DNA of 64,000 bases, taken from NCBI RefSeq assembly GCF_004125265.1, contig NZ_RDTE01000003.1, forward strand, positions 5,642,001 through 5,706,000, read 5' to 3'. The stretch is from Streptomyces lydicus (GTDB lineage Bacteria > Actinomycetota > Actinomycetes > Streptomycetales > Streptomycetaceae). Position 1 is the first letter of the stretch. Each line of letters begins with the position of its first letter. This document shows positions 52,818-60,908 of this stretch, one piece after another. A program made the position numbers and the translations under genes. The notes beneath the pieces were generated by a model, which saw only the letters and a program-made list of their open reading frames with translations, did not search any database and had not been told where the DNA came from.

Positions 52818-53557
52818 ACCCGCCCACGCAGCCGGACCGGCACACCGACGTCGGCGCCTATGCGCTGGGCGTCCTGGACGGTGCCGACGCCGACCGGTTC
52901 GAGGCGCATCTCGTCGGCTGTCACCGGTGCGCGGCCGAACTCGAAGAACTCATGGGCCTGTCGCCGGTACTGGCCGAGTTCAAACAGTCCGCCCCGACGC
53001 CGCAGACGATCACGGCCGTTCCCGGTCCGGGGCTGCTGGACGGGCTGATGGACGAGGTCGCCGCCACCCGGCGCGGCCGCGCCAGGCGCCGGCTGTTCCT
53101 GGTCGCCGCCGCCGTCGTGCTGATCGTCGGCGGGCCGCTCGCCGCCCTGAAGCTGGGTCCCCAGGACTCCGGCGAGAAGCCGGCGCCGCCGCTGGCGAAC
53201 GCCGTGCGGGCCCAGTACGCGGCGGGCGAGAAGGCGAGCTCCGTCGACCCGGACACCAAGGTCTCGGCGGGCGTCTCGATGGCCGCCCGGCCGTGGGGCA
53301 CCCAGGTGGTCCTGGAACTCGCCAACGTCAAGGGGCCGCTCACCTGCGGGCTGGTCGCCGTCGGCAAGGACGGCAAGCGGCAGACCGTGACCACCTGGGC
53401 GGTGCCCAAGGGCGGCTACGGCATCCCGGGCGGCGCCGCGAAGTGGAACCGCGAGCCCCTGTACGCGGCGGGCGGCGCGGGCTTCAACCGCGGCGACATC
53501 GACCACTTCGAGGTCACCACCACGGAGGGCAAGCGGCTGGCCAAGGTGAACGTCTGA
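52814..53557 (+). CDS. rsuA: Membrane anti-sigma factor with zinc-binding (ZAS) domain
   Basis: This 247-residue protein has an N-terminal ZAS domain (residues 9-50: HTDVGAYALGVL...HLVGCHRCAAELEEL, His-x3-Cys-x2-Cys), one transmembrane helix at about 96-115 (LFLVAAAVVLIVGGPLAALKL) and an extracellular domain of about 130 residues. It should hold the sigma factor at the membrane until the outer domain receives a signal or is cleaved. GTG 52814 overlaps the sigma stop. The symbol is by analogy with the S. coelicolor pair. Confidence 0.87.
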   Translation: MNPPTQPDRHTDVGAYALGVLDGADADRFEAHLVGCHRCAAELEELMGLSPVLAEFKQSAPTPQTITAVPGPGLLDGLMDEVAATRRGRARRRLFLVAAAVVLIVGGPLAALKLGPQDSGEKPAPPLANAVRAQYAAGEKASSVDPDTKVSAGVSMAARPWGTQVVLELANVKGPLTCGLVAVGKDGKRQTVTTWAVPKGGYGIPGGAAKWNREPLYAAGGAGFNRGDIDHFEVTTTEGKRLAKVNV

Positions 53558-53778
53558 GCGGCGCGGTCCGGCGCCCCGGGGCCGGGTACGGCACGGGGCG
53601 CCCGTCAAGGACCGCCATGCCCTCGACCGGCAATCCCCTCGACCGGGTCCGCCCGACGTAGAGGCTTGATTCAACATCCGACCAAAATCGCCCGACTTTG
53701 TCCCTTTCCCCAGGTGCGCGCGGTGCCTGGTTCGCGTACGGTTGACGGCTGCCCTACGCACAGGAGAAGGGGGCCTGG

Positions 53779-56427
53779 GTGGCCGCGCACAACGCCACGC
53801 ACGCACCGGATCACGCTTCGGATTCCGTTCGCGACCGCGAGATCGAAGCCGAGCAGACGCATCTGGACCGCGTCTACCGGCGCCTTGAGGAGAAGATCCA
53901 CGAGGCAGAGTTCCTGATGGACGACGCCGCCAAGCGCGGCCAGGTCGGCACGCCCGGCGCGCTCGCCGAGCGCGACGCGCAGGTCTTCCAGGCCGGCGTC
54001 CATCTCCACCGTCTGAATTCGGAGTACGAGGACTTCCTCTTCGGCCGGATCGACCTGCTCCTCGGCAAGGACGGCAAGAAGGGTCCGGACGGCGCCTTCA
54101 CCTCCGTCGAGCCCGCCGACGGCGCGATCGAGGACCACCGCGCGGCGATCGCCGAGACGCTGCACATCGGCCGCCTCGGCGTGCTCGACGCGGACTACTC
54201 CCCGCTGGTCATCGACTGGCGGGCGCCGGCCGCCGCGCCCTTCTACCGGGCCACCCCGGTCGCCCCCGGCCGGGTCGTCCGGCGGCGGGTGATCCGCTCC
54301 AAGGGGCGCCGGGTCCTCGGTGTCGAGGACGACCTGATGCGCCCCGAGGTCACCGCGACGCTGGACGGCGAGGAGCTGCCCGCGGTCGGTGACGGTGCGC
54401 TGATGGCCGCGCTGGGCCGGGCCCGCAGCCACACCATGCGGGACATCGTCGCCTCCATCCAGGCCGAGCAGGACATGGTGATCAGGGCCCCCGCCGCCTC
54501 GGTCACCGAGGTCGAGGGCGGCCCCGGCACCGGCAAGACCGCGGTCGCGCTGCACCGCGCCGCCTACCTCCTCTACCAGGACCGGCGCCGCTATGCGGGC
54601 GGCATCCTGATCGTCTCCCCGACGCCGCTGCTGGTCGCGTACACCGAGGGCGTCCTGCCGTCGCTGGGCGAGGAGGGCCAGGTCGCCATCCGGTCGCTCG
54701 GCTCGCTCGTGGACGGCGCCGAGGCGACCGCTTACGACCCGCCGGCGGTGGCCCGTATCAAGGGCTCGTCGCGGATGCAGAAGCTGCTGCGCAAGGCGGC
54801 GCGCGGGGCGCTGGAGCTGGCCGGCCCGGCGGCCGCGGAGCCCAAGGGCAAGACCGCGGACGAGGGCGGGGCAGCGGAGGGAGGCGCCCAGCTCTCCCTG
54901 GAGGACCTTTTCACCGCGCCCGCCGCGCCCACCGCTCCCGCCGCGCCCGCCGCGCCTGCCGCTCCCGCCGGGAACGCTGCCGGCGACGGGGAGGGCACCG
55001 GCCGGCGCCGCTCCAGACCCTCCCGCCCCGCCCCGGCCGTACCCGCCCGGCTGCGGGTCGTCGCCTTCGGCGGCCGCATCGAGCTGGACGCCGACGAGCT
55101 GCACGCCATCCGGCAGTCCGCGCTCGGCGGCACCGCCCCGGTCAACCTGCTGCGCCCGCGCGCCCGCCGGCTGATCCTGGACGCCCTGTGGGCCAAGTCC
55201 GGCGCCGCCCGCCGCTACACCGACCCCGAACTGGCCGCCGAGGCCCGGGAGGGATTCGACGAGGACATCACCACCGAGTCCGACTTCCAGGAGTTCCTGG
55301 ACGCCTGGTGGCCCGAGCTGACCCCGCGCGGGGTGCTCACCGCGATGGCCGACGAGCGCCTGCTGGGCCGCTGGGCGCGCCGGATCCTCAACCCGCGTGA
55401 GGTGCGCCAACTGGCCCGCTCCCTGCGGCGGTTGGGCGGCACCGGTGCGCCCCCGGCCGCCGCCGGGGACACCCCCGGCCGGACCCCCGGGGCGGGGGAG
55501 GGGCAGGGCCCGCTGTCGGTGCACGATGTCGCCCTGCTGGACGAGCTGCAGATGATCCTCGGCGCCCCGATGCGCCCGCCCCGGCAGCGCGAGGCCGACC
55601 CGCTGGACCAGCTGACCGGTCTGGAGGAGCTGACGACCTACACCGAGCGCAACGGTGGCGGCCGCAGCCGGCGCGAACGGCTGGAGGAGGAGCGCACCGA
55701 CTACGCCCATGTCATCGTCGACGAGGCACAGGACCTGACGCCCATGCAGTGGCGGATGGTCGGCCGCCGTGGCCGGCACGCGACCTGGACGGTCGTCGGC
55801 GACCCCGCGCAGTCCTCCTGGTCCGACCCGGACGAGGCCGCCGTCGCCCGCGACGAAGCGCTCGGCACCCGCCCGCGCCGCCGCTTCACGCTCACCGTGA
55901 ACTACCGCAACCCCGCGGAGATCGCCGAACTGGCCGGCAGGGTGCTGGCGCTGGCGATGCCCGGGATGCAGTCGCCCAAGGCGGTCCGTTCCACGGGCCT
56001 GGAGCCGCGCTTCGCGCTCGTCGCGACCGGAGACGGAGACGGGGGCGGGGACGGTGACGGGGGCCGGCCGGACCGGGCCGCCGGCGACGCGGCGCTGGCC
56101 GAGGCCACGGTCGCCGAGGCCGGGCGGCTGCTGGGCGAGGTGGACGGCACGGTCGGCGTCGTGGTGGCCATGAACCGCCGCGCGCAGGCCCGCCGTTGGC
56201 TCGCCCCGCTCGGCGACCGGGTGGTGGCCCTGGGCTCCCTGGAGGCCAAGGGGCTGGAGTACGACGCCACCCTGGTGGTCTCGCCCGCCGAGATCGCCGA
56301 CGAGTCCCCGGCCGGGCTGCGGGTGCTGTACGTGGCGCTGACCCGGGCCACCCAGCAGCTGACCGTGCTGTCGGCCGCACGGGACGAGCCGGACGCGGCC
56401 GGGGTGCCGGACCTGCTGCGGGACTGA
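53779..56427 (+). CDS. helD: HelD-like UvrD-family helicase / RNA polymerase recycling factor
   Basis: This 882-residue SF1 ATPase has an N-terminal coiled coil (20-90: IEAEQTHLDRVYRRLEEKIHEAEFL) that can reach into the RNA polymerase secondary channel. Walker A is GGPGTGKTAVALHRAAYLLY near residue 250, with a Pro/Ala-rich insert at about 375-410. The Walker B region is VIVDEAQDLTPMQWRMV, with motif IV-VI segments LTVNYRNPAEIAELAGRVL and VLYVALTRATQQL. HelD proteins release stalled RNA polymerase using ATP. GGAGAAGGGGG lies upstream of GTG 53779. The gene stands alone; a large hairpin follows it. Confidence 0.9.
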   Translation: MAAHNATHAPDHASDSVRDREIEAEQTHLDRVYRRLEEKIHEAEFLMDDAAKRGQVGTPGALAERDAQVFQAGVHLHRLNSEYEDFLFGRIDLLLGKDGKKGPDGAFTSVEPADGAIEDHRAAIAETLHIGRLGVLDADYSPLVIDWRAPAAAPFYRATPVAPGRVVRRRVIRSKGRRVLGVEDDLMRPEVTATLDGEELPAVGDGALMAALGRARSHTMRDIVASIQAEQDMVIRAPAASVTEVEGGPGTGKTAVALHRAAYLLYQDRRRYAGGILIVSPTPLLVAYTEGVLPSLGEEGQVAIRSLGSLVDGAEATAYDPPAVARIKGSSRMQKLLRKAARGALELAGPAAAEPKGKTADEGGAAEGGAQLSLEDLFTAPAAPTAPAAPAAPAAPAGNAAGDGEGTGRRRSRPSRPAPAVPARLRVVAFGGRIELDADELHAIRQSALGGTAPVNLLRPRARRLILDALWAKSGAARRYTDPELAAEAREGFDEDITTESDFQEFLDAWWPELTPRGVLTAMADERLLGRWARRILNPREVRQLARSLRRLGGTGAPPAAAGDTPGRTPGAGEGQGPLSVHDVALLDELQMILGAPMRPPRQREADPLDQLTGLEELTTYTERNGGGRSRRERLEEERTDYAHVIVDEAQDLTPMQWRMVGRRGRHATWTVVGDPAQSSWSDPDEAAVARDEALGTRPRRRFTLTVNYRNPAEIAELAGRVLALAMPGMQSPKAVRSTGLEPRFALVATGDGDGGGDGDGGRPDRAAGDAALAEATVAEAGRLLGEVDGTVGVVVAMNRRAQARRWLAPLGDRVVALGSLEAKGLEYDATLVVSPAEIADESPAGLRVLYVALTRATQQLTVLSAARDEPDAAGVPDLLRD

Positions 56428-56440
56428 ATCCGCCGCGGGC

Positions 56441-56497
56441 CCGAGCCGGGCGGGACCGCCCCGGGCCGGGCCCCGGCCCGGTAGCCGCCGGGCTCGG
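56441..56497 (+). terminator. Large GC-rich hairpin after helD
   Basis: ccgagccgggcgg (56441-56453) pairs with ccgccgggctcgg (56485-56497) with one mismatch, and further gggccggg/cccggccc pairing lies inside. It starts 14 bp after the helD stop. Confidence 0.65.
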
Positions 56498-56657
56498 CCC
56501 TGCACCCCCTCGGGCCCGGTCCCGCAACCCCGCCGGCCCCGTCCGGCACCCGTACGGCGGGCGCGGCAGGCCGCTGCGCCGCCGCCGTACGAGGGGTCTT
56601 GAAATCGGGCCCGCGGGACGGGATTCGCTTCCGGGGATGGTTTGTTAGCCTGGGTGA

Positions 56658-56791
56658 CGGCACCGGCCCGATCCAAGCCCCCGGGCCCAACCATCGTCGC
56701 TACGAGCGACCACTTGCCGCGAGGCGAGCATGGCGGGTCGGTGTCATAGACCAGGAAGAGGCCCACGTCACCCGGTGACGTGGGCCTCTTT
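56658..56791 (+). ncRNA. Candidate small RNA between helD and malic enzyme gene
   Basis: A stretch of about 135 nt has no coding potential but is structured. tcgct-acg-agcga (5-bp hairpin) and gcc-gcga-ggc (GNRA tetraloop) are followed by a perfect 16-bp terminator. A -10-like TAGCCT (56646-56651) lies just upstream. It is separated from helD by its own terminator and from the malic enzyme by 160 bp. I recall reports of a small RNA at this locus in S. coelicolor but cannot confirm the family. Confidence 0.45.
56756..56791 (+). terminator. Perfect 16-bp hairpin terminator in helD-malic enzyme gap
   Basis: aagaggcccacgtcac, loop ccg, then the exact complement ending in cttt. It lies 330 bp after helD, beyond that gene's own hairpin, so it most simply ends a separate transcript. 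Confidence 0.85.
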
Positions 56792-56848
56792 GCCGTCGAC
56801 GGGTATTCTCGTATGGTGGAAGTTGTTTTCCGGAGTCGCCCGTGCCCG

Positions 56849-56897
56849 CGAACACAATGTTCGCAATGCGAGGCGGCTACCGCGTACTCCGCGGTAG
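56849..56897. promoter_or_regulatory. Two dyads upstream of malic enzyme gene
   Basis: GCGAACACAATGTTCGC (56849-56865, 7-bp arms, 3-bp centre) and TACCGCG-tactc-CGCGGTA (56879-56897) lie 55-100 bp before the ATG. Both are typical operator sizes. A tattct -10-like box at 56804-56809 would place them in the leader; otherwise they lie in the promoter. Confidence 0.45.
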
Positions 56898-56951
56898 GTG
56901 CGACGATCGGACAGCAATCCAGCAACACGGTGAAAGCAGAGGAAGTCGGCC

Positions 56952-58385
56952 ATGGCAACGGCGCCCAGCGTCTCCTACTCGATGACGGTCCGGCTGGAGG
57001 TGCCCGCGAGCGGAACCGCGGTCTCCCAGCTCACCACGGCCGTGGAGTCCAACGGAGGCTCGGTGACCGGCCTCGACGTCACGGCGTCCGGCCACGAAAA
57101 GCTCCGGATCGACGTCACCATCGCGGCCACCTCCACCGCCCACGCCGACGAGATCGTCGAGCAGCTGCGCCACATCGAGGGCGTCTCGCTCGGCAAGGTC
57201 TCCGACCGTACGTTCCTGATGCACCTCGGCGGCAAGATCGAGATGTCGTCGAAGCACCCCATCCGCAACCGCGACGACCTGTCGATGATCTACACCCCCG
57301 GTGTCGCCCGCGTCTGCCAGGCCATCGCCGACAACCCCGAGGACGCCCGCCGGCTGACCATCAAGCGCAACAGCGTCGCGGTCGTCACGGACGGCTCGGC
57401 GGTGCTGGGCCTGGGCAACATCGGCCCCAAGGCCGCGCTGCCCGTCATGGAGGGCAAGGCGGCCCTCTTCAAGCGCTTCGCCGGCATCGACGCCTGGCCG
57501 CTGTGCCTGGACACCCAGGACACCGACGCGATCGTGGAGATCGTCAAGGCCATCGCCCCCGGCTTCGCGGGCATCAACCTGGAGGACATCTCCGCGCCCC
57601 GCTGCTTCGAGATCGAGGCGCGGCTGCGCGAGGCCCTGGACATCCCGGTCTTCCACGACGACCAGCACGGCACCGCCATCGTGGTGCTCGCCGCGCTCAC
57701 CAACGCGCTGCGCGTCGTCGGCAAGAAGATCGAGGACGTCCGGGTCGTGATGTCCGGCGCCGGCGCGGCCGGCACCGCCATCCTCAAGCTGCTGCTGGCT
57801 GCCGGTGTCCAGCACGCCGTGGTCGCCGACATCCACGGCGTGGTGCACGCGGGCCGCCCCGACCTGGTCGACGCCGACCCGGATTCGCCGCTGCGATGGA
57901 TCGCCGACAACACCAACCCCGAGGGCGTCACCGGCACCCTCAAGGAGGCCGTGGTCGGCGCGGACGTCTTCATCGGCGTCTCCGCGCCCAACGTCCTGGA
58001 CGGCGACGACGTCTCGCAGATGGCCGACGGCGCGATCGTGTTCGCACTCGCCAACCCGGACCCGGAGGTCGACCCGGCCGTCGCCCGGCAGACCGCCGCC
58101 GTCGTGGCCACCGGCCGCTCGGACTTCCCGAACCAGATCAACAACGTCCTGGTCTTCCCCGGTGTCTTCCGCGGCCTGCTGGACGCCCACTCCCGTACCG
58201 TGAACACCGAGATGATGCTGGCCGCGGCCGGCGCCCTCGCGGACGTCGTCCTGGAGGACGAGGTCAACCCGAACTACATCATCCCCAGCGTCTTCAACGA
58301 GAAGGTCGCGGGCGCGGTGGCCGGGGCGGTCCGGGACGCGGCGAAGAGCGGTGACCCGTCTGTGACGGCCACCACGACGGTCTGA
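56952..58385 (+). CDS. NAD-dependent malic enzyme with N-terminal ACT domain
   Basis: This 477-residue enzyme carries out oxidative decarboxylation of malate to pyruvate. An ACT domain covers residues 8-85 (SMTVRLEVPASGTAVSQLTTAVESNGGSV). The malic domain follows: YTPGVARVCQAI, VTDGSAVLGLGNIGPKAALPVMEGKAALFK, the metal site INLEDISAPRCFEIE, and FHDDQHGTAIVVLAAL. Then comes the NAD-binding domain VVMSGAGAAGTAILKLL. AGAGGAAG lies 7 bp before ATG 56952. ACT domains allow small-ligand control. The order helD-malic enzyme-hup matches S. coelicolor as I recall it. Confidence 0.94.
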   Translation: MATAPSVSYSMTVRLEVPASGTAVSQLTTAVESNGGSVTGLDVTASGHEKLRIDVTIAATSTAHADEIVEQLRHIEGVSLGKVSDRTFLMHLGGKIEMSSKHPIRNRDDLSMIYTPGVARVCQAIADNPEDARRLTIKRNSVAVVTDGSAVLGLGNIGPKAALPVMEGKAALFKRFAGIDAWPLCLDTQDTDAIVEIVKAIAPGFAGINLEDISAPRCFEIEARLREALDIPVFHDDQHGTAIVVLAALTNALRVVGKKIEDVRVVMSGAGAAGTAILKLLLAAGVQHAVVADIHGVVHAGRPDLVDADPDSPLRWIADNTNPEGVTGTLKEAVVGADVFIGVSAPNVLDGDDVSQMADGAIVFALANPDPEVDPAVARQTAAVVATGRSDFPNQINNVLVFPGVFRGLLDAHSRTVNTEMMLAAAGALADVVLEDEVNPNYIIPSVFNEKVAGAVAGAVRDAAKSGDPSVTATTTV

Positions 58386-58484
58386 GTACGGCGCGTCGCT
58401 GGACACGCCGTTGTTGGGGCCCCCATAGGGTGGCGGGAAGCGACCGCCGCCCTGTGGGGCCGGCCCGGAGCGGGATTGACACGG

Positions 58485-58516
58485 AGCGTCACCACTGACG
58501 AGGCAGTGGCGCTTTT
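58485..58516 (+). terminator. Terminator of malic enzyme gene
   Basis: agcg...cactg pairs with cagtg...cgct around loop acgagg, with a 3-nt bulge, followed by TTTT. It lies 100 bp after the stop. Confidence 0.6.
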
Positions 58517-58587
58517 CGTGTGACCCTCCTGGGTGCCGGATTGGCTTTACCGCCGCAGGTGGGGGCAGGATGCGTAATCGGGCGCGA

Positions 58588-58605
58588 GGGTCTGGCACCA
58601 GACCC
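58588..58605. promoter_or_regulatory. 18-bp palindrome upstream of hup
   Basis: GGGTCTGGCACCAGACCC is a perfect 8-bp dyad with a 2-bp centre, 84-101 bp before the hup ATG. The rest of the 303-bp gap (58386-58688) holds the malic enzyme terminator and a possible TTGGCT/CAGGAT promoter (58541-58571). Confidence 0.5.
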
Positions 58606-58688
58606 GGGTCCGGGGACTGTCCGAGGACCCTGGCAGCATCGGCTTCGATCTCACGCCTCATTGGCAAGAAGAACACGGGAGTACAAAC

Positions 58689-58970
58689 ATGAACCGCAGT
58701 GAGCTGGTGGCCGCTCTGGCCGATCGCGCCGAGGTGACCCGCAAGGACGCCGACGCCGTTCTGGCCGCCCTCGCCGAGGTGACCGGCGAGGTCGTCGCCA
58801 AGGGCGACGAGAAGGTCACCATCCCCGGCTTCCTGACCTTCGAGCGCACCCACCGTGCCGCTCGCACCGCGCGCAACCCGCAGACCGGCGACCCGATCCA
58901 GATTCCGGCCGGCTACAGCGTGAAGGTCTCCGCGGGCTCCAAGCTCAAGGAAGCCGCCAAGGGTAAGTAA
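58689..58970 (+). CDS. hupA: Nucleoid-associated protein HU
   Basis: This 93-residue HU protein of the short form (no Lys/Ala-rich tail, unlike HupS) bends DNA non-specifically. Signature: MNRSELVAALADRAEVTRKDADAVLAAL, VTIPGFLTFERTHRAARTARNPQTGDPIQIPAGYSVKVSAGSKLKEA. GGGAG lies before ATG 58689. It is monocistronic with a palindrome upstream and an intrinsic terminator downstream. Confidence 0.97.
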   Translation: MNRSELVAALADRAEVTRKDADAVLAALAEVTGEVVAKGDEKVTIPGFLTFERTHRAARTARNPQTGDPIQIPAGYSVKVSAGSKLKEAAKGK

Positions 58971-58988
58971 CACCCCCTAGTACGGCAC

Positions 58989-59024
58989 AAAGGCGGTCAT
59001 CCCTCCCAGGGATGGCCGCCTTTT
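58989..59024 (+). terminator. Terminator of hup
   Basis: A 16-bp stem (aaaggcggtcatccct, one G-T pair) with a ccc loop and a TTTT tract. It also lies downstream of the convergent HAD gene. Confidence 0.92.
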
Positions 59025-59106
59025 CGTGTGACCGGGGCTGTCCCCCGGGGGCGTTGCGGCCGGAAAGCGCCGCTGCGCCCGTCCGTGCGGCCTGTGCCCG
59101 CCGGGA

Positions 59107-59784
59107 TCAGTTGGGGTGGGCGAACGGGAAGTCCGCCAGGTCCACGTCCTCCAGAGAGGCCACCACGGCCGTACGGGGGCCCGCCGCGATGCCGGGCACG
59201 CTCGGTATGGCCAGCAGCCGGCAGCCCGCCGCCAGCGCCGCCGCGGCGCCCGTGGGGGTGTCCTCGACGGCCAGGCAGTCGGCGGGGTCGACGCCGAGAC
59301 CGGCCGCGGCGGCCAGATAGGGGTCCGGGTGCGGCTTGCCGCGCGGTGCCTCGCCCGAGGTGACCGACAGGGCGAAGCGGTGCGCGCCGAGGGTGCGCAG
59401 CACCAGATCGGCGACATGCCGTTCGGAGGCGGTGACCAGGGCGGCCGGGACGCCCAGGGCCCGCGCCCGGTCCAGCAGACGCAGCGCACCCGGCTGGACG
59501 GTGACCCCGGACGCGACCCGGGCGGTGAAGTCCCGGTCCAGCCGGGCGGCCGTCCGGGTGACGTCGCAGCGCACCCCGTACCCGTGCACCAGCCGCCGGG
59601 CGGCGTCGTCCACCGGGGCGCCGGCGAAGTCCGCCAGCACCGCGTCGGTGGCCGCGAGGCCCTGCTCCCGCAGGAAGCCGGCCACCGTGTCCAGCCACTG
59701 GTGCTCGGTGTCGACGAGGGTGCCGTCCATGTCGCACAGCATGGCCGCGGGGAGCGTGGGGGCGGGCGGGGGGATCACGGGCAT
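59107..59784 (-). CDS. HAD-superfamily hydrolase, subfamily IA (beta-phosphoglucomutase/phosphatase-like)
   Basis: This 225-residue protein has motif I DMDGTLVDTEHQW (nucleophile Asp), a small helical cap (25-95), motif II VTAS, motif III K in GEAPRGKPHPDPYL, and motif IV VEDTPTGAAAALAAG. It hydrolyses a small phosphorylated metabolite, unknown. It lies 90 bp downstream of, and on the same strand as, the GntR/UTRA regulator of a likely Fe3+/phosphonate/polyamine importer, so a role in that pathway is possible. It lacks the phosphonatase signature. ATG 59782-59784. Confidence 0.88.
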   Translation of the reverse strand: MPVIPPPAPTLPAAMLCDMDGTLVDTEHQWLDTVAGFLREQGLAATDAVLADFAGAPVDDAARRLVHGYGVRCDVTRTAARLDRDFTARVASGVTVQPGALRLLDRARALGVPAALVTASERHVADLVLRTLGAHRFALSVTSGEAPRGKPHPDPYLAAAAGLGVDPADCLAVEDTPTGAAAALAAGCRLLAIPSVPGIAAGPRTAVVASLEDVDLADFPFAHPN

Positions 59785-59874
59785 GGGCGGGCTCGCAGTT
59801 CGGGGGAGAGGGCGGGCGGAAGCGGGGCGCGGGGCGGGAGGACTGGAGAGCGGCCGGAGCGGGGGCGCCCGCTG

Positions 59875-60618
59875 TCAGTCGGCCGCCGGGGTGCGGGCCA
59901 GCGGGTTGGCCTGGGTGGAGTTGCGGACGGTGAAGACCACCGCGCCCGGGCGGTAGCGGTCGTCGGAGGTCTCGACGGGGCGGCCCTCCGCGGTGGTCGT
60001 GGTGCGGCGGACGCGCAGCAGCGGGCTGCCCCGTCGCACCCGCAACTCCCGGGCGTCCACGGTGCCGGCCGCCAGGGCGTCCAGGTGGTGCTCACCGTGG
60101 GCGAACATCAGCCCGCTGGAGGCCAGGAGCGCCTGTGTGACCGATTCGCAGTCGTCGGGCAGCTCCTCGACCGCACCGGCGATCCAGCCCGCGTAGACCG
60201 TGCGCTCCAGCAACACCGCCTCGCCGTCCAGGGTCCGCAGCCGCAGCACCCGCAGCACCTCGTCGCCGGGGGCCAGTTGCAGCAGCGCGGCCTCCTCGGC
60301 GGTGGCCGTGCCGCGGACGCTCTCGCGTACCCGGCCGCCGGGGGTGTGGCCGCCCGCGCGTGCCCACTGGGCGAAGCTGCGCAGCTCGGTGAAGCTCTGG
60401 CTGGGCGCGGTGCTCAGGACGAGGTGCCGGGCGCCCTGGCGGGAGCCGATCATGCCTTCGGAGAGCAGCGCGGCGAGCGCCTGGCGGACCGTGCCGCGCG
60501 AGACGCCGTGGGTGGCGGCGAGTTCGGTCTCCGAGGGCAGTGCGCTGCCGACGGGGAGCATCCCGTCGGTGATCGCCCGGCGCAGCGCCTCGGCGATCTG
60601 CTGGTGGCGTCGGGTCAA
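59875..60618 (-). CDS. GntR family regulator with UTRA domain (HutC/PhnF type)
   Basis: This 247-residue protein has a winged helix at residues 3-68 (IAEALRRAITDGMLPVGSALPSETELAATHGVSRGTVRQALAALLSEGMI) and a UTRA ligand domain at about 90-240 (LLERTVYAGWIAGAVEELPDD, RYRPGAVVFTVRNS). The start is TTG 60616-60618 with GAGGAG 6 bp upstream; the reading begins right at the helix. It is divergent from the ABC operon at 60909, which it most likely controls. Ligand unknown. Confidence 0.9.
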   Translation of the reverse strand: MTRRHQQIAEALRRAITDGMLPVGSALPSETELAATHGVSRGTVRQALAALLSEGMIGSRQGARHLVLSTAPSQSFTELRSFAQWARAGGHTPGGRVRESVRGTATAEEAALLQLAPGDEVLRVLRLRTLDGEAVLLERTVYAGWIAGAVEELPDDCESVTQALLASSGLMFAHGEHHLDALAAGTVDARELRVRRGSPLLRVRRTTTTAEGRPVETSDDRYRPGAVVFTVRNSTQANPLARTPAAD

Positions 60619-60908
60619 CAGGGCTCCTCGCGGCCTGGTGGTGAGCCGGCCGGCAGGACGGCTCCCGGCCCTGCGGACAGGGCCGGAACGATCGGGTCAG
60701 CTGTGCGCAGATGTACGCGTCCGCTCAGCCACGGGGTATGCGTCTAACCACTGCGCAAAGCTCTAAACCTTTTCCATTATAACGCTTATGACCTGCGGTT
60801 TTTCTGCTCCAGGGGTTGGTCTGGGGTTCATCTTCCGGTTATTTTGACGGGGCTTACTGACGGCGGCTTGTCCATACAGGTGGAGGGCCAAAGATCCAGG
60901 AGTAACCA
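60619..60908. promoter_or_regulatory. 290-bp divergent regulatory region of gntR and ABC importer
   Basis: A relatively AT-rich core (60750-60850). On the minus strand a perfect TATAAT lies at 60781-60776, about 155 bp before gntR. On the plus strand TTGACG lies at 60844-60849. Candidate regulator sites are the gtctaac...ctctaaac half-sites (60732-60768) and tgtccataca (60869-60878). No GntR consensus could be fixed. Confidence 0.45.

Noticed and set aside
56849..56865. LexA (SOS) box
   Set aside because: The spacing between GAAC and GTTC is five bases, not four, and malic enzyme is not an expected SOS gene.
53671..56958. 1095-codon minus-strand open frame opposite helD
   Set aside because: Shadow of helD; no family features, while helD has all helicase motifs.
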